From: Methylobacterium sp. 10
GTDB taxonomy: Bacteria > Pseudomonadota > Alphaproteobacteria > Rhizobiales > Beijerinckiaceae
Direction: 5' to 3'
NCBI RefSeq assembly: GCF_000519085.1
Contig: NZ_KI912577.1
Coordinates: 3,590,035 to 3,654,034 of the forward strand
DNA: 64,000 nucleotides
The position numbers were made by a program, and so were the translations under genes. Every line of letters begins with the position of its first letter. The first letter of the stretch is position 1. The notes beneath the pieces were generated by a model, which saw only the letters and a program-made list of their open reading frames with translations, searched no databases and was not told the origin of the DNA. This document shows positions 15,930-24,725 of this stretch, piece by piece.

Positions 15930-18176
15930 ATGCCGGACTTCCCTTCCACCGGCGGCCCGCCTCCTGGCGGGCCGGACGGCTCCGATCCGGCTGAACTGCG
16001 CATCGCCGCCGTCGCGGCCGCGGCCCGTTTTCACGGCATCGACCTCGATCGCACCCGGTTGCGGGAGGAGGGTGTGCCCCCCTCACCCGCTGCTTTGGCG
16101 GCTTGGCTATCGGAAGCGGGGCTCTGGGCGCGGGCGGTCAAGCTCTCCTGGCGCCAACTCGCCCAGGCTGCCCCCGATCGCCCGGTTGTCGTGCTCTTCA
16201 CCGATGGAAGCGCCGGCTTGGTCGTCGCGGCCGATACGATGCGCGACCTCGCCTGGCTGCGGGATCCGGCCAATCCACGGGGCGAGCCGGTCGTGATGGA
16301 CGCCCTGCGGCTTTCACAATGGTGGTCGGGCGAGGCGCTGTTGGTTCGGAAGGGACGCGGTGTTGCGCAGGCTGAGGCACCGTTCGGCTTCGCCTCCGTG
16401 GCCCGCCTGGTTTTCGGCCAGCGCGAGATCCTTCACCACGTGGTGCTGGCTTCCCTGGTCCTCAGCGTCCTGGCCATCGTTCCCGCGCTGCTGACTTCCA
16501 TCGTGCTCGATCGGGTGCTGGTCTATCAAAGCTGGTCCACCCTGACCCTGGTAGGCGTCATGGTCGGCATCACCGTGCTGTTCGAGGCACTGCTGACCCA
16601 TGCCCGAGGCGAGGCGCTACAGGTTCTGTCTACCCGGATCGACGCACGTCTCAATCTTGCGGTATTCGAGCGCCTCCTGATGTTGCCGCTCGATCATTTC
16701 GAGCGGCATCCCACCGGCGAGACCAACCACCGCATCGGCCAGATCTTCCGGATTCGCGCGTTTCTGACCGGAAAGTTGATGAGTACCGTCCTCGACGGCA
16801 CCACGCTACTAGTGCTGCTGCCGGTGGTGTTCTGGCTTCAACCCATCCTCGCCGCGATGGTGTTGGCAGCGTCCGGCGTCGTCGCCCTCGTGATCATAGC
16901 CTTCATGCCGGCGATGCGCCGCGCCTATGGTCGGGCGATCGCCGCCGAGGTGCGCAAGAGTGCGCTGCTCGTCGAGACGGTGCAGGGCATCCGGACGGTC
17001 AAGTCGCTGGTGCTCGAGCCGCAACGGCGGGAGGCATGGGACGCCGCCGTCGCCGAAGCTGGCCTCGCGCAGGTTGCGGCGGGCCGGCTCGGCCGCTGGC
17101 CGCGCACCCTGACCCTCCCGGCGGAGCGCTTCATCGATCGCGGGGTCCTCCTGGTTGCCGCCTACCTCGTTCTCGACGGAGTCTCCGGCGTCCAGGTGGG
17201 GGCGCTCGTCGCCTTCGTCATGCTGAGCGGCCGACTCGCGGCGCCCCTCATCGGTTTCGCCCGGCTGCTCGAAGACGTGGAGGAGGTTCGCACATCCGTG
17301 CAGCAGGTCGCGCTGGTGCTGAACAACCCGACCGAGGCCGCGGCGATGCAGAGCGGCGTCTCGCCGCGAATCGCCGGCGCCCTGCGCTTCGACAGCGTGA
17401 GCTTCACCTATCCCGGAGCCCGTGGACCGGCCCTCGACGGCGTGTCATTCGGTATCCCGGCCGGAACGATGCTCGGTATCGTCGGTCGCTCCGGCTCCGG
17501 CAAGAGTACCATTACGCGGCTCCTCCAGGGGATCAGCCGGGACTATTCCGGAACGGTGCGGGTCGATGGGACCGACCTGCGCGAGATCAACTTGGCGCAT
17601 CTGCGCCGTTCGTTCGGCATCGTCCTGCAAGACAATGTGCTGTTCCGCGGCACGGTCGCCGACAATATCCTGGCCGGACGTCCCAATCTCACCCATGAAG
17701 ACGCCATGGAGGCGGCCCGTCTCGCGGGAGCGGACGAGTTCATCGAGCGCCTGCCGCAGGGCTACGGCACGTGGATCGAGGAGGGCTCGTCCAACCTGTC
17801 CGGGGGTCAGCGTCAGCGTCTCGCCATCGCGCGAGCCTTGGTCGCCGATCCGCCCGTGCTGATCCTCGACGAAGCCACGAGCGCCCTCGATCCGGAAAGC
17901 GAAGCTGTGGTGAACGCCAACCTGCAGCGGATCGCCCGCGGTCGCACGATGGTAATCGTGTCGCACCGCTTGTCCTCGCTTCTCGATTGCGATCTCATTG
18001 CGGTTCTGGACCAGGGGCGTCTCGTCGATATCGCGCCCCATGACGTGCTGGTCGAGGGTTGCGCGATCTACCAGAAGCTGTGGCACCAGCAGAATCGCTA
18101 CCTCGACCGTGCACCAAGGGAACGCACCGTCCGGGCACCGGCCGATGTACCCAGCCTGGCCGTGGCGGAGATCTGA
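15930..18176 (+). CDS. Type I secretion ABC exporter with peptidase-like N-terminal domain
   Basis: The 748-residue protein has an N-terminal C39-like domain (about 20-150) without the catalytic Cys, a membrane domain with about six helices (about 160-440), and a nucleotide-binding domain with Walker A GRSGSGKST near 518, signature LSGGQRQR near 622 and Walker B VLILDEATSALD near 643. This is the HlyB layout, in which the inactive peptidase-like domain docks the substrate and does not cut it. It lies 61 bases after the glycine-rich gene and one base before the adaptor gene. The ATG at 15930 has AGGA upstream. Confidence 0.92.
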   Translation: MPDFPSTGGPPPGGPDGSDPAELRIAAVAAAARFHGIDLDRTRLREEGVPPSPAALAAWLSEAGLWARAVKLSWRQLAQAAPDRPVVVLFTDGSAGLVVAADTMRDLAWLRDPANPRGEPVVMDALRLSQWWSGEALLVRKGRGVAQAEAPFGFASVARLVFGQREILHHVVLASLVLSVLAIVPALLTSIVLDRVLVYQSWSTLTLVGVMVGITVLFEALLTHARGEALQVLSTRIDARLNLAVFERLLMLPLDHFERHPTGETNHRIGQIFRIRAFLTGKLMSTVLDGTTLLVLLPVVFWLQPILAAMVLAASGVVALVIIAFMPAMRRAYGRAIAAEVRKSALLVETVQGIRTVKSLVLEPQRREAWDAAVAEAGLAQVAAGRLGRWPRTLTLPAERFIDRGVLLVAAYLVLDGVSGVQVGALVAFVMLSGRLAAPLIGFARLLEDVEEVRTSVQQVALVLNNPTEAAAMQSGVSPRIAGALRFDSVSFTYPGARGPALDGVSFGIPAGTMLGIVGRSGSGKSTITRLLQGISRDYSGTVRVDGTDLREINLAHLRRSFGIVLQDNVLFRGTVADNILAGRPNLTHEDAMEAARLAGADEFIERLPQGYGTWIEEGSSNLSGGQRQRLAIARALVADPPVLILDEATSALDPESEAVVNANLQRIARGRTMVIVSHRLSSLLDCDLIAVLDQGRLVDIAPHDVLVEGCAIYQKLWHQQNRYLDRAPRERTVRAPADVPSLAVAEI

Positions 18177-18177
18177 C

Positions 18178-19542
18178 ATGCGTGGATTTCGTCACCAGCA
18201 CGACGATGGCGCGGCCGCCCTCCTCGACTTCGCCGGGCCCAGCCGAGCCCTGGTTACGCTGCCAATGCAGCCGCTGGCGCGCAGCACCACTCTGGTAATC
18301 AGTACGCTGATGCTGAGCAGTCTCGCGGCGCTCGCGTTCATCCCGATCGACAAGGTGGTCACCGGACGCGGCATCGTGGCGGCCCCCAACGGTACCCTCG
18401 TGGTGCAGCCGCTGGACATCAGCATCGTGCGCGCCATCCACGTCGAACCCGGGCAACTGGTTCGGAGGGGCGACGTGCTCGCCCAGCTCGATCCCACCTT
18501 CACTGGCTCGGACCAGTCGAGCCGGCAGGAACAGGTCGCGAGCCTGACGGCCCAGATCGACCGACTCCAGGCGGAGATCGCCGGTCGGCCCTACGCCCCT
18601 TCGTTGCAGGATCCCGTGCACGTGCAGCAAGCCGCCCTCTTCGAGGAACGGATGGCCGAACACCGTGCGACCCTCGCGCGCTTCGACGCCGAGACCGGCG
18701 CGCTTCAGGCGCAATTGCTGCGGGCGCAGACCGACGTCGCGATCGGCACCAAGCGCCTCGACATCGCCACCGATCTGGCGAGCCGCCGGGCCGAGTTGCA
18801 GCGACTGCAGGTCGGCAGCCTGATGAACACGCTGGCGGCCAACGACACGCAGGCGCAGATGCAACAATCCCTCGAGGAGGCACAGAGTGCCGTCACGGCG
18901 GGACAGAGTGCCCTGGAAGCCAAAGCCAGCGAACGCGAGGCCTATGCCCGCGGCCGGATCGCCCACAGCGAGGCGGACCTGACGGTGCTACAAAGCCGGC
19001 TCTCAGGCGCCCAGGCGGCTCTGGCCAAGGCGAACCTGCGCCAGGGACTGGTTTCCTTGAGGGCACAGGCCGATGCGGTCGTGCTGAGTGTCGCCCGTGT
19101 TTCCGTCGGATCGGTGCTGCAATCCGGCGCTGAACTGATCACCCTCGTGCCGAACGATGCTCATCTCGAAGTGGAAGCGGCGGTGTCGGGTCGCGACGTC
19201 GGTTGGGTCCGGCCCGGACAGCCGGTGACGGTGAAGTTCGATACCCTGCCGTTCTCCCGCTATGGAACGGCGCAGGGAACCGTTCGGGCGATCAGCCCGG
19301 CAAGCTTCACCGAACGCTCGGATCCGTCTGCGGCTTCCCTGCCGCGGCAGGATGGCACCGAGCCTTACTATCGGGTCAGGGTTTCCCTCGACCGGACCGC
19401 GCTGCACGACGTGCCGGAGGGGTTCCGCGTCTTATCGGGCATGCCGGTAGCGGCGGACGTCATGGTTGGCCGCCGCACGGTCATGGAATACTTGCTGATG
19501 CGCGTGCTCACTCCATTGCAGGATGGTATGCGTGAGCCGTGA
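18178..19542 (+). CDS. HlyD-type periplasmic adaptor of type I secretion
   Basis: The 454-residue protein has one N-terminal membrane helix (about 34-56), a lipoyl-type segment (VVQPLDISIVRAIHVEPGQL), a long periplasmic coiled-coil hairpin (about 115-290), and the HlyD C-terminal region (RPGQPVTVKFDTLPFSRYG). It would link the inner-membrane exporter to an outer-membrane TolC channel. The ATG at 18178 follows the exporter stop by one base. No outer-membrane partner is encoded next to it; the tolC gene at 32497 could supply it. Confidence 0.92.
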   Translation: MRGFRHQHDDGAAALLDFAGPSRALVTLPMQPLARSTTLVISTLMLSSLAALAFIPIDKVVTGRGIVAAPNGTLVVQPLDISIVRAIHVEPGQLVRRGDVLAQLDPTFTGSDQSSRQEQVASLTAQIDRLQAEIAGRPYAPSLQDPVHVQQAALFEERMAEHRATLARFDAETGALQAQLLRAQTDVAIGTKRLDIATDLASRRAELQRLQVGSLMNTLAANDTQAQMQQSLEEAQSAVTAGQSALEAKASEREAYARGRIAHSEADLTVLQSRLSGAQAALAKANLRQGLVSLRAQADAVVLSVARVSVGSVLQSGAELITLVPNDAHLEVEAAVSGRDVGWVRPGQPVTVKFDTLPFSRYGTAQGTVRAISPASFTERSDPSAASLPRQDGTEPYYRVRVSLDRTALHDVPEGFRVLSGMPVAADVMVGRRTVMEYLLMRVLTPLQDGMREP

Positions 19543-20512
19543 ACCGTATTTCCTGCCGTGGTGGCTGGTAAGGTGGCCCTGTGCGGTCCTGCGGCGGCAC
19601 GGTCTGTCACGGCTCGCCCGTAATGATCCCCGCGGGCTGCGCAGCCTCGCTCACGCGGCCCGCGCCGGGGATGCCGAGGCCTGTTTCCAACTTGGCCGAG
19701 TCTATTGCTCGGATATGACGGTTCCGCGGTGCCACGCGGAGGCGATCCGATGGCTGCGCAGGGCCGCCGAGACCGGTCATGCTGGTGCGCAATGCCGCCT
19801 CGCCGGCCTGCTCACACGTGGCGATACCGTACCTGCTCTCGTCGGCGGCCCCTTTGCCGCCGGTTATGGGCACGATCTTGGCGAGGCCGCAGGGTGGGCG
19901 CGGTGCGCTGCCGAGGCGGGCCTCGTGGAAGCGCAGGCACTCTACGCCTGGATCCTGAGGGATGGTCCATCACAGCTGAGGGATCCGGACGCTTCGGTGA
20001 CTTGGTACCGCCGCGCGGCCGAAGGTGGATGCCCGGACGGCTGGCTAGGCACCGGGATCGCTCTGCTTCGGATTGCCCGCGACCCCACCGAGGAGGCCAA
20101 CGGCGCGGCGGCGGTGGCTAAGGCCGCCGCCGCCGGCTTGCCCGCAGCCATCCATCTCCTGGGTATGTTGACCGAGGCTGGCATGGGTGTTCCCCTCGAC
20201 CCTGCGGCAGCACTTCGCCTGTTCCGTGCCTCAGCTGCGGCCGGCTCCCCCGCTGCCCAAGCCCGCTGGGGGGAGGCTCTGATCCACGGTCGCAGCGGCG
20301 TTCAACGAGACGTCAAGATCGGGCTGCAGTGGTTGCGCCGCGCTGCGAGTGGGGGCAATGCGGACGCGGCGGCGCTCTTGGGGGATGTATGCTTTCGCGG
20401 CGACGGCGTGCCAGTCGATGTCGTCGCAGCCCAGGCTTGGTACCGCCGGGCCGCCGAGCTCGGCCATGACGCGGCCCGGCGGATCGGGCCTGCAGGCGCC
20501 GCAACAGTATAG
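19532..20512 (+). CDS. Sel1-repeat protein of the type I secretion locus
   Basis: The 326-residue product is built from Sel1-like 36-residue helical repeats (for example AIRWLRRAAETGHAGAQCRLA and GLQWLRRAASGGNADAAALLG), which form a superhelical protein-binding scaffold. No clear signal peptide is present, although the N-terminus has a hydrophobic Trp-rich stretch (YFLPWWLVRWP). The start overlaps the adaptor gene; I choose GTG at 19532 because AGGA lies eight bases before it, whereas the ATG at 19523 has no ribosome site. It may assist, tether or regulate the secreted glycine-rich protein, an inference from operon position. Confidence 0.8.
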   Translation: MSREPYFLPWWLVRWPCAVLRRHGLSRLARNDPRGLRSLAHAARAGDAEACFQLGRVYCSDMTVPRCHAEAIRWLRRAAETGHAGAQCRLAGLLTRGDTVPALVGGPFAAGYGHDLGEAAGWARCAAEAGLVEAQALYAWILRDGPSQLRDPDASVTWYRRAAEGGCPDGWLGTGIALLRIARDPTEEANGAAAVAKAAAAGLPAAIHLLGMLTEAGMGVPLDPAAALRLFRASAAAGSPAAQARWGEALIHGRSGVQRDVKIGLQWLRRAASGGNADAAALLGDVCFRGDGVPVDVVAAQAWYRRAAELGHDAARRIGPAGAATV

Positions 20513-20614
20513 ATTTTGCCTTTATCAAGGCGGGGCTGGCCGACGATTGGACTGGGGAGCGTCCGGTCCGCGTCTTAACGGAGATGCTGGACAATACCCC
20601 GTCACACCGGATTT

Positions 20615-21394
20615 TCACTCACGTCCGGACGCGGTGCCGCCGGACGTGAGATCTTTAGGCTCGGTCTCGACGGCCTTCCAGGCTTGGACGGGTTCAGGCT
20701 TACTCCGTGCCGGCAGATAGGTGTCCTCCAGGCTGCCTAGAACGCCGCAGAACGGAGAGGTTGAGGCTTCACTGGCGTTGCGGAGTTGTTCCAGCCGAAG
20801 CACATGACCCGACCGACGAAGCCGAAGCGTCCACCCTTCAGCATCATCCCCATCTGAACTGGATATGTCCCAAGCCACATCGAGGATGTCTCGGTTCACT
20901 CGACCAACGCCGATAAAGTTACAGGTGAACTCGCCTCGAATGGGTTCGTCGGCATGAGCGAGGACGGTGTAGGTGCCTTCGCCCCGTGGCAAGACTTGGA
21001 GGCTGCCGGTAGCACTTATCCAAGTCCCCGCGAAACCCTGTCGTGGCGAGTCGACGGCGTCGAGCCAGTTCAGCCACGTCTGTAGGTAGCGCAGGAGACT
21101 GCCTTCACCAGCCGCGAGGGCATTCGCACGATCTGCAATTAGTGCGGTCTGCTTGTCCTGAAGAGCCTTGGATAGGGATAGGTCGCCATGAAGTCGTGCC
21201 GTGGCTTGTTTGTAGGCGGCAGCGATCCCTGAATCGAGGCGGCCTAGAGCGGGATTCGTGCAGTTTATAGCACCGCCGCTCGTAGAATCCCTACTACATG
21301 GGGGCAGGGCAACTAGAGGCTTTTCTTCCGCTGCACAAATAATGGGGAATGTGGCGATGCTCCCAAGGATGCAGTATAGCACAGCAGCGGCCAT
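20615..21394 (-). CDS. Exported LprI-like protein
   Basis: The 259-residue product starts with a signal peptide (MAAAVLYCILGSIATFPI, then CAAEE). A segment at about 35-110 resembles the N-terminal domain of lysozyme inhibitor LprI/DUF1311 (CTNPALGRLDSGIAAAYKQA). The rest is a beta-rich domain with about four strands and a final Cys-containing part. The frame is open to 21436, but only through a TTG; the ATG at 21394 gives a clean signal sequence. It is convergent to the Sel1 gene. Periplasmic or surface location is expected; inhibition of lysozyme is possible but the match is weak. Confidence 0.65.
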   Translation of the reverse strand: MAAAVLYCILGSIATFPIICAAEEKPLVALPPCSRDSTSGGAINCTNPALGRLDSGIAAAYKQATARLHGDLSLSKALQDKQTALIADRANALAAGEGSLLRYLQTWLNWLDAVDSPRQGFAGTWISATGSLQVLPRGEGTYTVLAHADEPIRGEFTCNFIGVGRVNRDILDVAWDISSSDGDDAEGWTLRLRRSGHVLRLEQLRNASEASTSPFCGVLGSLEDTYLPARSKPEPVQAWKAVETEPKDLTSGGTASGRE

Positions 21395-21499
21395 GTTATG
21401 ATTCCGGGGGCGGCGGTACTCAGAAAATCGTCTCAATGGCCCAATCCGTGAATGAAGATAGTTTCAGGAACGACTCACTTTCAGGTTAAATAAGGCCGA

Positions 21500-21694
21500 T
21501 CAAGTTTTTCTATAAATCAAATTATAGAGCATCAGTGCAAGCACAGCAGATATTAATCCTGTTAAACTACTTGCATAGAAACTATGCGGAATGTTCATCA
21601 GATTCATACCGATATGAATCGTAATGCTAATGGCTCCCATAGATAATCCTATAAACGAATTTCCAAGTCCTGTGTTATGTTTATAATTATGCAC
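21500..21694 (-). CDS. Small AT-rich membrane protein
   Basis: The 64-residue product contains two hydrophobic segments, SFIGLSMGAISITIHIGM and FYASSLTGLISAVLALML, and a basic tail (YRKT). The start would be GTG at 21694; a later ATG (SMGAI..) is possible. The stretch 21400-22250 is far richer in A and T than the rest of the window, which suggests foreign origin. No family is recognised, and the frame could be chance in AT-rich DNA. Confidence 0.4.
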   Translation of the reverse strand: MHNYKHNTGLGNSFIGLSMGAISITIHIGMNLMNIPHSFYASSLTGLISAVLALMLYNLIYRKT

Positions 21695-21724
21695 AATCAG
21701 CTCGAATGATGCGTGGCGATATCT

Positions 21725-22213
21725 CTAGTGAAGAGGATAACGGCTTAAAATCTCGTTAGTGCGCTGAACTGTCTTGTCATATCGACAAGCATAGACCGCT
21801 GGAAGCACTCCGTGACCGTTGTCCCACTCGCTGAAGATGAGGTCGCCGCAATCCGCATCCCGGAACGCCATCCAAGCTCGTTGAGCTGCGGCGAGTTGTG
21901 CCGTCCATGTAGCCTTTGCCTTAGCAACCTCCCCGGGATCATCCTGACCACGGTCATCCTGCTCAATCACAGATTGAGCCTTCCTGTACGCGAGGTTCAG
22001 TCTCTTATCCGCTTCGTTGAGGGCGTTCATTATGCACCCCCCTGTCGCGGCAGTGGTGGGCTCGTTCGTACATAACTTGGCCGAAGGCTGATCTGCCAGT
22101 GCCACGCCCACAGTGAACAAACTTATACATAAAAAACTAATAAAAATCGCAACCACTCGAAGGAGGAATACATAGCTTGACGAATCAATGCTGTTTACAG
22201 ATTTATTCTTCAC
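21725..22213 (-). CDS. Exported LprI/DUF1311-family protein
   Basis: A GTG at 22213 begins a 162-residue protein with a strong signal peptide (FLLRVVAIFISFLCISLF, ending GVALA before DQ). The mature part is a clear DUF1311/LprI domain: Cys-x9-GGCIMNALNEADKRLNLAYR, then LAAAQRAWMAFRDADCGDL and a third Cys region (AVYACRYDKTVQRTNEI). Members are periplasmic helical proteins, and one characterised member inhibits lysozyme. It is the second such gene in this region. Base composition is low in GC for this genome. Confidence 0.75.
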   Translation of the reverse strand: MKNKSVNSIDSSSYVFLLRVVAIFISFLCISLFTVGVALADQPSAKLCTNEPTTAATGGCIMNALNEADKRLNLAYRKAQSVIEQDDRGQDDPGEVAKAKATWTAQLAAAQRAWMAFRDADCGDLIFSEWDNGHGVLPAVYACRYDKTVQRTNEILSRYPLH

Positions 22214-22305
22214 TTTGATTGATCCGCACAAGGCATGCCGCAGATGGGCTTTATACAATCACTTTTGCGAGTGCGCATCTATCCGCGCAGGCGTATCTCC
22301 CGCTA

Positions 22306-22863
22306 TGGTATACCGATGCGGGCGGCAGCAAGGGCACCAGCTTGGTGCGCTCGTCCCTCGCGACGCAGTACAACCAGATCCTGCAGCAGATCACCCAGCA
22401 GGCTCAGGATTCCGGCTATAACGGCGTCAACCTGCTGTTCCGCAACGGCAACAGCGCCGCCGACAACACCCTGCATATTGCCTTCAACGAGAGGAACACC
22501 TCGGCGCTGGACATCCAGGGCGTGAAGTTCGATGCCACTGGCCTCGGCCTCGAAGCCGTCGAAGGCGGGTTCCAGTCGGACACCGACATCACCGCCGCCG
22601 TCGAGAAGCCGATCTCTGCCACCACCCAGCCGCGGAGACAGTCCTTCACCTTCGGTGCCAACCTCTCGGTGGTGCAGAACCGCCAGGACTTCTCGAAGAA
22701 CCTGATCAACATCCTCGATACCGGCTCGGCCAACCTCGTGAACGCGGACCTCAATGAGGAAGCCGCCAACTCGCAGGCCCTGTCGACCCGCAACGCCATC
22801 GCCACCTCGGCCCTCTCGCTGGCCAACCAGGCCCAGCAGGGGATCCTTCAGCTCCTCCGCTAA
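22306..22863 (+). pseudogene. Flagellin, 5'-truncated remnant
   Basis: The frame ends with a typical flagellin C-terminal D0/D1 region (SKNLINILDTGSANLVNADL, then EEAANSQALSTRNAIATSAL and the terminal QQGILQLLR). The first half of a flagellin, with the conserved N-terminal D0/D1 helices, is missing. Recognisable sequence starts near 22306 (AGGSKGTSLVRSSLATQY) and upstream is unrelated AT-rich DNA. The frame is open from a TTG at 22219, so a fragment could be made, but it could not polymerise. It marks the right edge of the accessory region. Confidence 0.85.
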
Positions 22864-22955
22864 GCGCACGCCACGCGCGGGGACCGGCCGTCAGGGCCGG
22901 TCCCCGCGCCATCCGACGATCGACCCAGGCCCGTTTCCAGAAGGGATGCACCACC

Positions 22956-23339
22956 ATGGCCCTGCGCCTCGACCTCAAGCCATACGAGGGCCTCCTCATC
23001 AACGGCGCGCTCATCCGCAACGGTTCGCGGCGCTCCGACTTCCTCATCGAGACCCACTGCAAGTTCCTGCGCGAATCCGAGGTCATCAAGGAGAGCGAAG
23101 CCGACACCCCCGGGAAGGTGCTCTGCGTCACCCTGCAGATGCCCTACCTCGCCGACGACCCGGCCGAGGCCGAGGACCTCTTCGCCCGCCAGGCCACCGA
23201 GATCATGCGGGCGCATCCGGCGCTCGCCCCCCACCTTCTCGCGATCCACGACGCGATCGCGGATCGCCGCTACCACGGGGCGATCAAGCTGGGCCGCGCC
23301 CTCGTGGCCGCCGAGAGGAGCCTCGCCGAGGCCGCGTGA
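22956..23339 (+). CDS. flbT: Flagellar biosynthesis repressor FlbT
   Basis: The 127-residue protein matches FlbT throughout (LDLKPYEGLLINGALIRNGS, LIETHCKFLRE, DDPAEAEDLFARQA). FlbT binds the flagellin mRNA leader and controls its translation and stability in Alphaproteobacteria. The ATG at 22956 has AAGGGA upstream. It follows the flagellin remnant by 92 bases, the ancestral order apart from flaF, which is not here. With its neighbour broken, any function must concern flagellins elsewhere in the genome. Confidence 0.9.
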   Translation: MALRLDLKPYEGLLINGALIRNGSRRSDFLIETHCKFLRESEVIKESEADTPGKVLCVTLQMPYLADDPAEAEDLFARQATEIMRAHPALAPHLLAIHDAIADRRYHGAIKLGRALVAAERSLAEAA

Positions 23340-23360
23340 TCGACCAGGGCGCTCTTTCTC

Positions 23361-23708
23361 TTACGAATGCGGCTTTGGAAGGCGTCGATGGGCCAGGATC
23401 GTCGGCTGGCGCCTTGGCTTGATGAGATCGAGGGGGCCCGGCGGCCCCAGAAGCAGCCCACGCGCCGACGGTCCTGCTTCGCGGGGCGTCGCGACCTTCC
23501 ACAATGCGATGTCGACCCCGCCCAACGAGGGGCGCCTATCGATCGACCTGCGCTCGGGAAGAACCCACAGGATGCCGAAGGCGACGAGGCACGCAATGCC
23601 AATCAGGGTCGCATTCCAGTTCGGGGCATCCTGGATCATCAGCACGACGAGGCCGCCTACGGCCATGACCGCAGCGTATGCCCTATTCGTGTGCCGGTCC
23701 CAGGTCAT
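23361..23708 (-). CDS. Hypothetical two-helix membrane protein
   Basis: The 115-residue product has two hydrophobic segments (AYAAVMAVGGLVVLMI and ATLIGIACLVAFGILWVL) joined by a short loop, then a basic Pro-rich tail. The tail may be non-conserved sequence. A competing plus-strand frame (23419-23850) has no transmembrane or domain features and is judged a shadow. No family is recognised. Confidence 0.5.
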   Translation of the reverse strand: MTWDRHTNRAYAAVMAVGGLVVLMIQDAPNWNATLIGIACLVAFGILWVLPERRSIDRRPSLGGVDIALWKVATPREAGPSARGLLLGPPGPLDLIKPRRQPTILAHRRLPKPHS

Positions 23709-24106
23709 CCCTCATGTGCTCCGATACAAATCGCCATCGGGTGAAGGCATTCCGTCAAATTTTCTCTGCCGCCGGTTAGATCGAGAGCTTACATGTCGTA
23801 TTCGAATACGTGGGTCGGTCTTCCTGAAACGATGTCGCGGTGGAACATAGCGCTCTGGTTTCTGACCTTCGCCACGGATGTCTCCATCCAAACGAGGGTG
23901 CGGCCCGGACAGTTCCAGGCGTCATCGCCCTGTCGACGGGGCCGCGCGGCGGGGGTGACCCCGCCATGCCGTGAGTGCGCCGCCTACCTGCCGGAGCGAA
24001 GAAAGCGCGTGCGTTCGACGAAGGAAGTTTGCATACGACGCCGATGGGCAGGCTCGAGCGTTGCTGCTTCGCGGCCCTTCGCCCGGACCGCTCCATGGAG
24101 TCCGTA
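23709..24106. other. 398-bp stretch without a confident gene
   Basis: Two frames compete here: a plus frame at 23793-24107 and a minus frame at 23776-24114. Neither has a good ribosome site, a recognised domain or a clear codon bias. The stretch separates the membrane protein gene (minus) from the TerB-like gene (plus), so promoters in both directions probably lie here. I see no strong palindrome. Confidence 0.4.
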
Positions 24107-24559
24107 ATGGGCATCTTTCAGAACCTTCTCGAACACGTCACCGCCTATGTCGGCGACAAGACGCTCATGCAGGCGGCCGTGTCGGCGGCCTCGAACGTGA
24201 TCGTGGCCGACAGCGAGGTGGACGAAGGCGAGGTCGAGGTCGCCCTCGCGGCCATGCGCGCCAATCCGATCATCGAGAAAGGCTACGACACGCTGATGCT
24301 GGAGGCGGAACTGTTCGACGGAATCGCACGGGCTCGGACCCGCGTCGGACGGGCGGACAATCTGAGCCGCGTGGCCGCCATCGCGGACCGATCCCTCGAA
24401 CAGCGAAACGGGGTGTTTCTGATCGCCGCCGACGCCGCCGACCATGAGGGGATCAGCGATGTCGAGCATAAGGCGCTCGAGGAGATCGCCGGCGCCCTTG
24501 CCGTCGACAAGGAGACGCTACTCCGGCTGGCTCCGGTGAAGCCATCCACCGCATCGTGA
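24107..24559 (+). CDS. TerB-family tellurite-resistance-like protein
   Basis: The 150-residue, all-helical, acidic protein resembles TerB (AAVSAASNVIVADSEVDEGE, LFDGIARARTRVG, DAADHEGISDVEHKALEEIA). TerB-type proteins bind metal ions through acidic residues and are linked to tellurite, phage and oxidative stress; the exact role here is unknown. The ATG at 24107 has GGAG six bases upstream; the longer frame from 23975 has low-complexity sequence. It stands alone. Confidence 0.8.
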   Translation: MGIFQNLLEHVTAYVGDKTLMQAAVSAASNVIVADSEVDEGEVEVALAAMRANPIIEKGYDTLMLEAELFDGIARARTRVGRADNLSRVAAIADRSLEQRNGVFLIAADAADHEGISDVEHKALEEIAGALAVDKETLLRLAPVKPSTAS

Positions 24560-24634
24560 TCCGGCTAAAGACCAGCGTGCGTCCACTCCTCCGGCTCGTC
24601 GCTTCGGTCGGGTGTGCCCCGAGGGCGACACCAA

Positions 24635-24657
24635 ATGGTTAAAATCACATTAACCAT
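24635..24657. promoter_or_regulatory. Perfect CtrA-type box TTAA-N7-TTAAC in a palindrome
   Basis: The arms ATGGTTAA and TTAACCAT flank seven bases (AATCACA). This contains TTAA-N7-TTAAC exactly, the consensus for the alphaproteobacterial cell-cycle regulator CtrA. It lies about 70 bases upstream of a 37-codon gene on the plus strand. The site is seen directly; CtrA binding is inferred. Confidence 0.6.
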
Positions 24658-24725
24658 TCATAACGACCCCACGTTAGAGATCCTTCGATTATAGAGCCGG
24701 CATCGAACCCCTGCCGGTCATCGCC

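Noticed and set aside
23776..24114. Competing frames on both strands (104 and 112 codons)
   Set aside because: Neither has a ribosome site, domain or plausible composition, so the stretch is listed as without a gene.
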